Source: Eulemur rufifrons
Lineage: Eukaryota; Chordata; Mammalia; Primates; Lemuridae
Length of the DNA stretch: 64,000 nt
Direction of reading: 5' to 3'
Assembly: GCF_041146395.1 (NCBI RefSeq)
Contig: NC_091000.1
Span: 16,010,501-16,074,500, forward strand
Positions within the stretch are counted from its first letter, which is position 1, and the number at the start of each line of letters is the position of its first letter. This document shows positions 11,932 through 21,521 of the stretch, piece after piece. Both the position numbers and the translations under genes were made by a program. The notes under the pieces are model-generated. The model saw only the letters and a program-made list of their open reading frames with translations, was not told the DNA's origin and did no database searches.

Positions 11932-13800
11932 ACATGCATCGCTTAATGATGGGGTTACATTCCGAGAAATGCATCCTTAGGCGATTTTGTCACTGTGGGA
12001 ACATCAAAGAGTTGGTTGCTCCTAGGCTACAAACCTGCACAGCATGTGGCTGTACTCAGTACCGCTGGCAACTGTAGCACAATGGTAAGTACTTGTGTAT
12101 CTAAACATAGAAGAATTACAGTAAAAACATGGTATAAAAGATTAAAGCACGCCTGTAGAGGGCACTCACCATGAATGGAGCTTGCAGGACAGAAAACTGC
12201 CCTAGGTGAGTCAGTGAGTGAGTGGTGAGTGGATGTGAAGGCCTGGGACATTACTGTGCACTGCTGTAGACTTTATAATCACTGGACAGTTAGGCTACCC
12301 TGAATTTATAAAAAAAATTCTTTTTTCAGTCATAAATTAATCTTAGTTTACTGCAACATTTTTACGTCACAAACTTTCTAAGATTTTTTTAACTTTTTGA
12401 CTCTTTTGTAATAACTGTCAACATTGCACCCCTTGTTGACAGACAAGATGGACTGTCTGTGGCTCAGATAAGACCCTCAGGAGAAAATTACGTGGCCACA
12501 GCAGGGAAAAGGACATGGTCACATACCGCTACATTGTTAACTACTATAAGGTTTGTTAACTGCCAGGGGTTTGTCTCCTGCAATGACACAGAAACCTGTT
12601 CTAGAAAAATATTGCCTGACTATCCCTGGTGGACTTCCTGATGCCAGCTGACCAGGACATCCCCTGCGCCTTGCAGGTCCTGCCAGCCGCACCAGTTGGA
12701 CTGGACCGACCTTGCAAACACTCCTTCCTGATAAGAAGCTGCAGACCCAAAGCCAGTTCCGGCGGCTTACAGAGACTGTGTGCAAAATGTCTTTATACCC
12801 TATGGTTCACGTTTTGATGTAAAGAGCTAAATTCCACCTCATTTTAATGTTAAAACTCCACCCAAAGTGAATATGGATGTAAGTTACATACATGTTAAGT
12901 TGCTGAGCATGCGCTAGACTTTCCCCGTAAATATCCACAGACATCCCCAGCCCTGATGAACACACGTGTAAGACAGAGACGGGAAGGCTTCAGTGCTGCT
13001 GTTTCCTTCCCTGCTGCAGAGCGAGTGCTACGGCTTCCCTGCGGGCCGCGTTCCTCAATCTGCAGATTGTCACTCTGAAAATGAACTCTCCTTTCCCTTT
13101 CCTCCCTAGATTTCACGGTCACTCTGTTAACATAACACCTAGCTTGAAACACATTTTTCAGCTGTACAAAAATATTTTCTTTCTTTATATTTTTATTCTA
13201 AAAGCTTTTGCCTTATAGAAAACATTTAAAATTTTTTATTTTTTAGATATTTTTGTTAAAAACTAAGACACAAACACACACATTGGCCTTGGCCTGCACA
13301 GGGTCAGAATCCTCTACATCACTGTCTTCTACAGCCATATCTGTCCAACTGGAAGGTCTTCAGGGGCAATGCCACACGAAGAGCTGTCACCTCCTATGAT
13401 ACCATGCCTTCTTCTGGAATGCCTTCTATGGGACCTGCCTGAGGCTGTTATACAGTTAACTTTTTTTTCTAATAGGTAAAAGTACAGTTTAGTATAACAA
13501 GGAAAAGCATAGTGTTGTAAATATATAAACCAATCATGTAGTCATTTATTATGATCAAGTATAATGTATTGCGCTGAATTGTATGTGCTATACTTTTATA
13601 CGACTGGCAGCGCGGTAGGTTTGTTTATACCAGCATCACCACAAACAAAAAAGCAATGCATTGCACTAAGATGTTATGATAGTTACAGACAATGCCACGA
13701 GGTAACAGAAATTTTTTTCAGCTCCATTATAGTCTTATGGGACCACTGTTGTACATGTGTTCTCTTTTGGGCCAAAACATGGTTATATAGCGCCTGACTA
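11932..13800 (-). mobile_element. Tigger/MER44-family DNA transposon, split by an LTR
   Basis: The left end 'catgcatcgcttaatgatggggttacattc' and right end 'cttatgggaccactgttgtacatg...cgcctgacta' are the two ends of the same family as the 347-bp element at 39121-39467, in opposite orientation. The interior has 'gtgtatctaaacatag', 'gaatggagcttgcagga' and 'aaaactaagacacaaacacacaca', typical of a longer Tigger7/MER44-type copy. Without the inserted LTR (12418-13132) about 1150 bp remain, so most of the pogo-type transposase frame is missing. No intact transposase is present. Confidence 0.88.
12418..13132. mobile_element. Solo LTR of an endogenous retrovirus, inserted in the Tigger element
   Basis: The segment starts TGTCAACA and ends TGTTAACA, so it has TG...CA ends with an 8-bp imperfect inverted repeat. 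It is flanked by TAAC at 12414-12417 and 13133-13136. Removing the insert plus one TAAC restores the expected Tigger text ('ttttgtaataacacctagcttgaaac'). A 4-bp duplication suits a class I (gammaretrovirus-like) ERV. At 715 bp it is a typical solo LTR with no internal viral sequence. I do not recognise the subfamily and cannot fix its transcriptional strand. Confidence 0.8.
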
Positions 13801-13830
13801 TATCATGAAAACACTCTTGGTCAAGTCATA

Positions 13831-14060
13831 CCCCCAACCCTAACCCCAACCCCAACCCCAACCCTAACCCTAACAACCCGAACCCTAACCTTCACGTGAC
13901 CTCCAGGTCACCTCCACATGACCAGCCACATGTCCACGTGACTGGCCACGTGAACATTTCACAGCCATTGACCCTGACCCAACCCTAACCATAAAGCTAA
14001 CCCTGACTGTAACCCAAACCCTAGCCCAAACCCTAACCATAAACCCTAAACGTGACCTTC
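13831..14060 (-). repeat. Degenerate interstitial telomeric repeats
   Basis: 13831-13890 is a run of ccctaa, ccccaa and related variants of the vertebrate telomere repeat (C-rich strand on plus). A second looser block at about 13970-14050 has 'ccctaaccat', 'ccctgactgt' and 'ccctagcccaaaccctaacc'. Between them begins the CACGTG minisatellite. Such interstitial blocks arise by end fusion, double-strand-break repair with telomerase, or spread of subtelomeric DNA; the degeneracy says it is not recent. Confidence 0.88.
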
Positions 14061-14385
14061 AGGTGACCTCCAACTGACCTTGATGTGACCTCCACGTTAC
14101 CTTCAGCTGACCTTCACGTGACCTTTGCGTTACCTCCATGTGACTGCCACGTGACCGCCACGTGACCAGCATGTTATCTTGTAACCAGCCCATGTGACTG
14201 GCCATGTGACCATCACGTGATTATCACTTGACCATCACATGACCAGCCACGTGACCGCCGCCTGACCCTTATGTGACCAGCCCCACGACCATCATGTGAC
14301 CACCCACGTGATCACGTGATCAGCCCACAGCCCACGTCAGCAGCCACATGACCACGTGACTGTCACGTGACCATCACCATGCAGA
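13893..14385. repeat. E-box minisatellite, (cacgtgacc)-like units
   Basis: Roughly 9-12-bp units of the form cacgtgacc, ccacgtgac and catgtgacc repeat through about 490 bp. Exact CACGTG occurs twelve times, at 13893, 13935, 13947, 14115, 14148, 14159, 14214, 14248, 14305, 14313, 14353 and 14364. The flanked form gtcacgtgac, close to the bHLH-zip site bound by USF, MITF and TFE factors, occurs at 14362-14371. Each CACGTG keeps a CpG in an otherwise CpG-poor region. Binding in cells is inference. Confidence 0.9.
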
Positions 14386-14650
14386 GAGGAACAAACTGAC
14401 ATGCTAGGGCAAGCTGCTGGCGTGTTACTACAAATTCACTTCAAGTTGAACTGTGGATGAGAATATATACTATTCATACTAAGGGTGAAAATGCTTTTCT
14501 AGATATACAACTACTGTCAAACTCAAGTGCAATATGTTGCTTTAGTTGTTGAGTCCAGAGCTCAGGGACGAGGTTAGAACCACAGGGACTATGGGATTTG
14601 ATTATACGCATCCTGAAAAAAAACCAATCACTTATTTGGATCCACAGGGA
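14386..14650. other. Unique noncoding DNA
   Basis: No gene or recognised repeat in this short interval beside the minisatellite. Confidence 0.5.
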
Positions 14651-14654
14651 TTGA

Positions 14655-14925
14655 TTTTATATTTTCCTTTTATAAACACTTATTAAATGCCTACTGCTTG
14701 CTAGATATTATGTTGGTCCTGGGGATAGAAACAACATAGTCTCGTCTTCAAAAAGTTTGCAGTCTAGCAGGGGAGGCAGCCTTAGGGAGCAAGGTTACCA
14801 TAATGTGGTCAGGGCATCATTAAATATGACAAGGCACGGCCATGGCATAATGTCAGGGATATGAACCATAAAGTCAGGAAAGAGGACAGAAAGGAAGACC
14901 TTCTAAAAGGACGTGGCCTGCAAAA
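14655..14925 (+). mobile_element. Ancient mammalian interspersed repeat fragment
   Basis: The phrase 'cttattaaatgcctactgcttgctagatattatg...ctggggatagaaacaacatagtctcg' matches the widespread 'tattgagcacctactatgtgccaggcac' repeat. The family assignment is uncertain. A related piece occurs at 63080-63420. Confidence 0.5.
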
Positions 14926-14953
14926 GATTATTCAGAGATAAAAAGCTTTAAAA

Positions 14954-14995
14954 AATGGTTTTCTCCTTCAAGTCTTTCTTAAGGAGAAAACCATT
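14954..14995. repeat. Perfect 15-bp hairpin with 12-base loop
   Basis: The arm at 14954-14968 (aatggttttctcctt) is the exact reverse complement of 14981-14995, with loop caagtctttctt. It lies just after a decayed repeat. As with the hairpin at 9838-9871, a template switch during replication would produce this pattern. No RNA gene is evident. Confidence 0.9.
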
Positions 14996-15224
14996 CATCT
15001 TAATCACTTGGTTAGTTAGAAGCAAAAGTGATGTGAATAGGAAACCTATGCAAAGAATTGAAAGATGAAGAGCCATTGAAACAAACATTATGGGCAATAG
15101 GGTATTGTTCCCGATGATCAAAATGACCACTGGCTTGGGCAGTTTGGCTCACCAAAAATAGCTGGCAAGGACAGCCCGAGGGCAGGTATCAAACTGTCAC
15201 AGGTGATGATAGACACCTGAGGTG

Positions 15225-15660
15225 GTTTGGAGCAGTGGCTCCCATCTCCCTGTGCCTCCCGTGTCAGAGATGTCACCACAGTTCACCCCAGAGACTCCTT
15301 CTGTAACGCCTCCTCTCCCTGTAAGCTTCCTGAGGGCAGGAGCCACGTCTCATTTGACTCAGCATCTGTGTTTGCCGTTGTGGTCGACAGTGTATGATTG
15401 TTCCACGAATAAATCATCAGCGACCTGGAGAAAGATTTAACAAGAAAAAAAAAATCCGTTTTTGTGGTAAATAAGGGCTAAGCAGCAGACAGTGCAGGCA
15501 GACATCCGGGGCCACAGGAGAGGGAACCGGGGCAGACAGAAACGGCCTCACCTCCTACCTGCAGTTGGGGTTATCCTTACCACTGTATTCTCAAACCCTA
15601 GAAAAGTACTTGGACATAGGAAGCACTCCGTAAATATTTTTTGAATGAATGAATTAACCC
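15225..15660 (+). mobile_element. L2 LINE 3'-end fragments
   Basis: L2 tail phrases are visible: 'gtaagcttcctgagggcaggagcc' near 15323, and further on 'cattgtattctc'-like text leading to 'gtaaatattttttgaatgaatgaatt' near 15630-15657. The intervening stretch is diverged. L2 is an ancient mammalian LINE and no coding capacity remains. Confidence 0.65.
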
Positions 15661-17390
15661 AATTGACATTTTTCTTATTACTGCCTTGATTTTTTTTTTT
15701 TTACCTCATTTTAAATTATAGTAGGATTCCTTTCTTTTCTTCACTTGGAGAAAAACCTCAGCAGATGATAAGCACAATTTAGAATGCTTCAGGCCAGGAC
15801 AATAAGCATGCCCATCTGTATCTGTGGGTGTTGCTTCAGTTTGGGCAGAAAAGATACAGCCAAGAAGATATGGAGAAAGAAACAGGAGAAAAGCCCATGT
15901 GTACTTAATATTTATCAGTGTAGTAAAATTCTCCAACAGAAAAAGAAAAGACAAAGATAGTTTAATTGGATCCAGTGTCTTTGAATAATTTTCCCCCATT
16001 TTCCTCTGAAGAAAAGAAAGGGAGAGAAGAGACTTAACCAAATAATAATTTACAATTAGTCAAGTATTTCTGAGGGTGCCAAGGCAAGAGGTTGTTGAAG
16101 TTTATTTCTCTTTCTTTTACTGAGTTAAATTTCCAGCTCAGAAGCATGGACTGAAATGGAAGAGCAATCAGTTACAAAGAAAAAAATACATTTGGTGTCT
16201 GTTTCTGTTGGACAAATAATTGAAAGCATGAGTATTGTGCGGTTTCTCTAAGACTTCAAAAGTGTACATAATCACAGAAAAGGGAATGCCATCTGTTTGT
16301 TGTTAGGGTCGTGTTTTATTTTCTTGCTTATACTTTCAATATACTCAATGAACTTAGCTTTTTATAAAGAAAATTAATTATTATTTATGCTAGGTTTACA
16401 TTAGTGATAAATATACTCATTTTCCCCTTTCCATTAGGAGTATAATAGTGTCAGATAATAGATTAGAACCATTTGGCAATTAATCACAATCACCCACGCT
16501 TAGAAACTGCTCATTGGCCAAAATAATCAGTAGAAACACTACTCAGAAAAGAAAGCATTCATCTTTTGTAAATCTAATAATATGTTGGCAGGTCTGCAAA
16601 GTTTGCTAACAATAACTTGTGTGCTGCAAAACATAAGGGGTGCGTTATCAGAGAGAATTTATAAGCCATTCTCTATTAGAGCCCAACCACCTTAGCATCT
16701 GTGGAATCCCAGTGTCAACAGTAAAGGTAGAGAGTGGGAAACAATAGAGCATCAGACCTGAACCTTAGACTCAGGGAAGTGCATTGTGACTCAGCAGCAG
16801 GACTGGGCCTAGAATCCAGTTCCCCATGTTCCCAGCTCAATGACCGTCCAACTGCACCAGGAGTGTTCTGCATAGTCAATGTCATTTCTGGCTAGAACAG
16901 ACACAGCTCCTATTCATCCAAGAGGGCTTCACACGCCAATTCCACAAACAGCTACTGAAGGCAGACTGTATTCTAGGCTCCATTAGGTACACCGTCCTGA
17001 AATTTGCACATAGCATTTATTCCAAAGGCTAGTTATTGTTTTAATATTGGGAAGTTATGTCAGTCTTACCTTATGAATTTCTCATTATCTGTCAACTAAA
17101 TTCAAGACACTGTGTATCGGCTGAGTGTTTGCCATATGAGAGTCCATTACTGTATCAGATACCAGGGATACAAAGGAGAAGCCCCTGCTTTGAAGAGCTT
17201 GCCGACCAGTTATACAGAAAAAATGGGCAGCGTGACATCTATTCAAAGACACTTTCATGACATTGCAGTTTTTTGTTGTGTTTTGTTTTTACTTTTCCTC
17301 TCACTAGTTTGGCTGTCTCACTTCAGTCATTCTCTCCAATGAGGCCAGAGTGTATTTTCTAAAAAAAAAATCTGATCACCTCATTGCCTG
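15661..17390. other. Unique AT-rich noncoding DNA
   Basis: I recognise no gene. The 111-codon minus-strand frame at 15706-16041 starts in an AT-rich stretch and shows only a hydrophobic run without a domain pattern, so a chance frame is likely. Confidence 0.5.
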
Positions 17391-17394
17391 GCTT

Positions 17395-17800
17395 GGAAGC
17401 CACTAGTGGACTCCAGCAAGCTCCAGAGCTGAGCACCAGGAAGATTCCACAGCCTTCTGTAAACTGCTGTGTGTGCTGTCTCTGGTGTCATGACTGCCCA
17501 TAACCTCCCACCCTCTTTAGCATGTACTTCCAACAGCTTCTCAAACACGCCATGCTCTCTCCATACCCTGTCCTTGAAATAGGCTCTGCCAGCTTCCTTC
17601 AACTCTGCTCACCCCACTACATCACCCCCAGCCCCTGCTCTTCTCATGCCCCGGGCTACCTGCTACTCATCCTTCAGTCCTGCTTCCTCTGCTGTGCACT
17701 CCAGAGCACCTTCCCTTCTATAATACCCAGAACGTACTATACTGTGGCTTGTCCTTCCCTCTTCCTCCAGGGACTGTAAACCCCTGGGGGCAGGGCTCAC
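17395..17800 (+). mobile_element. L2 LINE fragment
   Basis: The order matches the L2 3' end: 'cttctcaaacacgccatgctc', 'gctactcatccttcagtcctg', 'agcaccttcccttct', then 'gactgtaaacccctgggggcaggg'. The frames at 17381-17779 on both strands are shadows of this repeat. Confidence 0.75.
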
Positions 17801-17812
17801 ATCTATTGGGTT

Positions 17813-18327
17813 GACTACAGAATTTGTAGAATCCAGGATAAACTTATTGTTACCGAAAATTCAGTAATTGTCCCTGAGGCTAATCAGTGGAAACAGAATG
17901 AGGACAAGTGGTTTGAGGGAATGGAAAGAGAAGGTTATTAATTTGCCAGCAAATGAGGAGGGTGGCAGACTAGCCTCTTGAAGGACCACCATCTGGCCTT
18001 TAAGCAGAAATACAGGGCTTTTTAAAGGAGGGCTTTCAGAGGCTGGGCTCAGGTGGGCTCAGGTCTGTGTGACCAGTGCCACATGTCATGACTTTGGGCT
18101 ATTGTTGTTTAACTATAGTTGGTGGTTTTGGTTGAACTTATCTCTGGTGAAGATGATCCTGTGACTTCTGGACAATTCTTTTGAGCAAATCTCCTAACAG
18201 CCCAGAACTGCACAGACCGGATGGATGCAGGTCTGACTTGGGCTATTGTTGTTTAACTATAGTTGGTGGTTTTGGTTGAACTTGTCTCTGGTGAAGATGA
18301 TCCTGTGACTTCTGGACAATTCTTTTG
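17813..18327. other. LTR-like or unique DNA carrying the first copy of a tandem duplication
   Basis: This stretch reads 'ggttattaatttgccagcaaatgaggagg', which resembles an ERVL-type LTR interior, but I find no ends. Its right part contains the tandem duplication described at 18094-18372, which overlaps the inner edge of the right arm. Confidence 0.35.
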
Positions 18328-18372
18328 AGCAAATCTCCTAACAGCCCAGAACTGCACAGACCGGATGGATGC
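18094..18372 (+). repeat. 144-bp-period tandem duplication straddling the arm boundary
   Basis: Copies of about 135 bp at 18094-18228 and 18238-18372 are nearly identical (I see one a/g difference), joined by 'aggtctgac'. Each contains about 90 bp of spacer sequence plus the terminal 45 bp of the inverted-repeat arm ('agcaaatctcc...ggatggatgc'). Those 45 bp therefore exist three times: twice here and once inverted at 2403-2447. Confidence 0.93.
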
Positions 18373-20763
18373 TCTCTGCCCCTGTGTCACGATGCAGCTG
18401 TTACACCGGTACTTTGTGGTAAGGCGGCCGCACACTGAGGGTGGTTGGTGGGTCCCCAAAAGTCTTCACCTTCTTGGTAACGTTTTGATGATTTCATGTA
18501 CCTCCTAGAGAAAGCACATTAATGAAGATGAGCTTTATTTTGAAAGGTGAAAAGAGATGTTTCAGTATAAATTGTGACCCATTAATCCATTAATGGATAA
18601 CTCAGAGCTTATCTCTGCAAAGCCATTTCTGACTTGGAAGAAAGAACGAAAGAAAGAGAGAGAGACAGAAGGAGGGAGGAGGAGGAAAAGGGAGGAAGGA
18701 AGGAGAGAAGGAAGGAAGGAAGAGGAAAGAAAGAAAGAAGGAAAGAAAGAAAGGAGACAATGATTCAGCTTGTGATTTAACATTCAAGAACCTAACGAAT
18801 AACGAATGCTCTCGGTGAAAATCCAGCCTTATTACACCCTCCTCACTTCAGTAAAGCGTTCCTGGCACAAGCAGATGCCCCTGATGTTAGACCCGAGGCA
18901 CTGCTGTCTCTGATAATGCAGGAAGGGAGACACCTGATGAGATATACACACAGGCACTTTTAAAAGGAAAACTCTGTAACTTCCCATTTCACGGAAAGTC
19001 TACATCTTCTGAGAAGCTGGTCTATTTGGCAGGCTGATGAAATTTACTTCCTAGACAAATTCAAAAAGAAGAAAAACAAGATTTGCATTTAGACAATGTT
19101 TTTTGGAGAGTTTAATCCAAATTATGATAATGATCCTGAGGCCCTTAGGTATATACTGAATATAACACGGTATAATGAACACAATACAAGTGAATGATAA
19201 AATATTATGCCAGGAAGTCAGGAAGTGTATATGACATATTAAAAAGAAAAAACAAACAAAATAATCCTAGTTCTTAAACTCTAAGAACTTTTAAATCTAA
19301 TATAATGTAACACACACAGACATGTACCTGTTTTTCCAAATGGAGAAGAGATTGACTGTCACACAAACATACCCAAGTTTTTGCTTTTGCTATTTTGCTC
19401 ATTATTTTCTCATTTTGGTTCTCTTTATTTGTGTTTGAATGTGTTTTTCTGTCTTCAGAAAATTTTTTATAATACACAGCTTTTAGAAGCTTTTAGTGTT
19501 CATATTAATTGCCCCATATTTTTAAGGTTTAAACATCCTCTTAATAATCTGTTTTAATCTTCTGTCCTCTTCGCTCCTCCCACAGCCCTTTCCACCTTCA
19601 GGCTCCTGGAGGAGTCTGGACACACTGGTCCTTTTGCTCAGTCCCCCACTCTCTGGCTCCAGCATTGCCGCTGGGGGCATCACCAGCACCTTGGCTGCCC
19701 ATGCATTGCTCATTAAACCCGCTCTTCCTAATTGGCCTAACGAAGGTGTTCTGCAGCACTGCTGATACGTGTTAACTTTATTTACTCTGTTGCTCTACAA
19801 ATCAAAAGAAATGAATCCGTTAGTCATGGTTTTGAAGTTAGGGGCATTTCTGACGGAATTTGAAATTATTAAGGAATCTCATGGGCATTAGGCTGAAAAT
19901 AAAACCATTAGATCTTCTAAACAAATGGAGCCAATATTGGGAGACTGTGTGCATGTGCACAGTTTGTTTTTCCCCCACAGCCCCTGGAATTGGAAACATA
20001 CCACCAACAGGAAATAATAACACTGCCGTCAAATATTCAAAGTCCAATTTTTGCTCACATTGATTATTCTTAACATTTTGAAATTTCATCTTTATGCTTC
20101 TGTCTGAAAGTAGTTATAATACCAGAATTCTATTGCTGTGTTCATTACAGGATTTTATGAAAGCAACACTTTTCTAAGTTACCTGGGGTGGGGGGTGTAA
20201 AATGAAAAATATATTAGGACAGGGGTAATTTCCCGGTCACCTTCCAAATTTACAATCCATATTCTTGTCTACTCTCAAAACATAAATTTTCACTGTAGGA
20301 TTATCAGTTAGTATCAATAAATACAACATAGGAGGAAGAAACAATTCTCCTTCAGATTTAATTCACATTATTTGAGTTTTTACCTTGCTTCTCTCCATTT
20401 CCACTTTTTTCCTTCTCTCTACTTAGAAAATGAGATAGCATCTTTTTAAAAGGGAAAGCCTAAAGTCATTTCTCAGTCCTTGAAACTCTGAGTTAATTCA
20501 TTTCTGAAACAGATCAATGCCCATCAACACTGCTGGCCCCATCGCACCCCGTCCTACTTGATGATAAAATAGAGGAGACGACATGCGTGGTCTACGGCCC
20601 CTTGACAGGGAGAGACGTGTTACCCTAACAGCATCCATTCTCAGTCTACAGTGTGTGTCATGGTGTTTGGCCAGAAATGCTCTATATCTGCGCTTCCAAT
20701 ATCTCCCAGGAAGTTGTGGACAAAATAAGGTGTTTGAACTATATCCCAGGATCACATTAGGAA
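18328..20763 (-). repeat. Right arm of the inverted duplication
   Basis: This is the reverse-complement partner of 1-2447. It is 2436 bp against 2447 bp; the microsatellite and small indels account for the difference. One indel is a 6-bp GC insertion in this arm that produces GCGGCCGC at 18424-18431; the left arm reads simply 'gtgtgccttatcac'. Some CpG sites differ by C-to-T type changes, as expected for ageing of separate copies. The outer match stops at the window-start equivalent, so the true outer end is unknown. Confidence 0.95.
18640..18757. repeat. Purine-rich (GAAA/GGAA)n microsatellite, right-arm copy
   Basis: The mirror of the pyrimidine tract at 1998-2143, about 28 bases shorter. 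Length change by slippage since the duplication is the simplest explanation. Confidence 0.9.
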
Positions 20764-21175
20764 GCTTTCAGGGATCCTGAAAGTCGACTTGCCATTTTCT
20801 TATTATTGTTTATTTTCAGCTTTATGATGCATAGTGCTGTTGATGCTTAGGGGCTTATTTAAAACAAAAATTCACTAGTTTTCTCTTTATCGTGCCAAGT
20901 TTTGGCCGTATAGTTTCTGACTAGTCTCTCGCTTCAGTTCAATTGTAGATATTTCAGTGGGGATTGCATAACCAGTGAATCACTTTTTTCACTCATTTCA
21001 TAAACAAATGTTTCCATCTATATGGCAGATGGACAGGCTCTACTCTGGGTGCTAGGGACACAGTATGTTAGTAGTTAAGTGCAATCAAGTGTTACAAAAT
21101 CAAAGGATAGAAATGTGTATTATGTACATGGCACAGAATGGATAATGGAGAGTTCATTCCAGCTGATTCTACTCT
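20764..21175. other. Unique noncoding DNA
   Basis: Sequence just outside the right arm's visible outer edge. Nothing recognised. Confidence 0.5.
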
Positions 21176-21189
21176 GTTCTAAAAGTTTT

Positions 21190-21507
21190 TGTTTTTGATT
21201 TTGTTTTTGTTTTTGTTTTTAACAGAGTCTCATTCTGTTGTCCTGGGTGGAGTGCAGTGGCGTGATCATAGCTCACTGTAGCTTCCAAATCCTGGGCTCA
21301 AGCAATCCTCCTGCCTTAGCCTCCTGAGGAGCTGGGACTACAGGCATGCTCTACCACACCTGGCTACTTTTTCCATTTTTAGTAGAGATGGAGTATCTAT
21401 CAGTCTTGCTCAGGCTGGTCTCAAACTCCTGAGCTCAAGCAATCCTCCTGCTTCGGCCTCCCAGAGTGCTAGGATTATAGGTGTGAGCCACTGACTGTGC
21501 ACAGCCA
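21190..21507 (-). mobile_element. Alu SINE, older AluJ-like, antisense
   Basis: On the plus strand it begins with a (tttttg)n tail, then 'gagtctcattctgttgtcc', and ends 'gtgagccactgactgtgcacagcc'. Exact target duplication 'gttctaaaagtttt' lies at 21176-21189 and 21508-21521. Its right monomer lacks the clear lemur signature. Confidence 0.92.
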
Positions 21508-21521
21508 GTTCTAAAAGTTTT

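Noticed and set aside
13831..14385. CRISPR-like array
   Set aside because: Units are short, degenerate and contiguous without unique spacers of constant size, and the host is a mammal. It is telomere-like and minisatellite DNA.
676..20089. 83-codon frame open in both arms (676-927 plus, 19838-20089 minus)
   Set aside because: The three nucleotide differences I see between the copies all change the amino acid, so there is no sign of purifying selection. It stays open because the arms are nearly identical. The neighbouring frame at 938-1243 has its start region altered in the right arm.
1..20763. Inverted duplication as a pure assembly artefact
   Set aside because: About 2% substitutions, arm-specific indels, a microsatellite length difference and separate unique flanks argue for a real duplication, though reads are still needed to confirm it.
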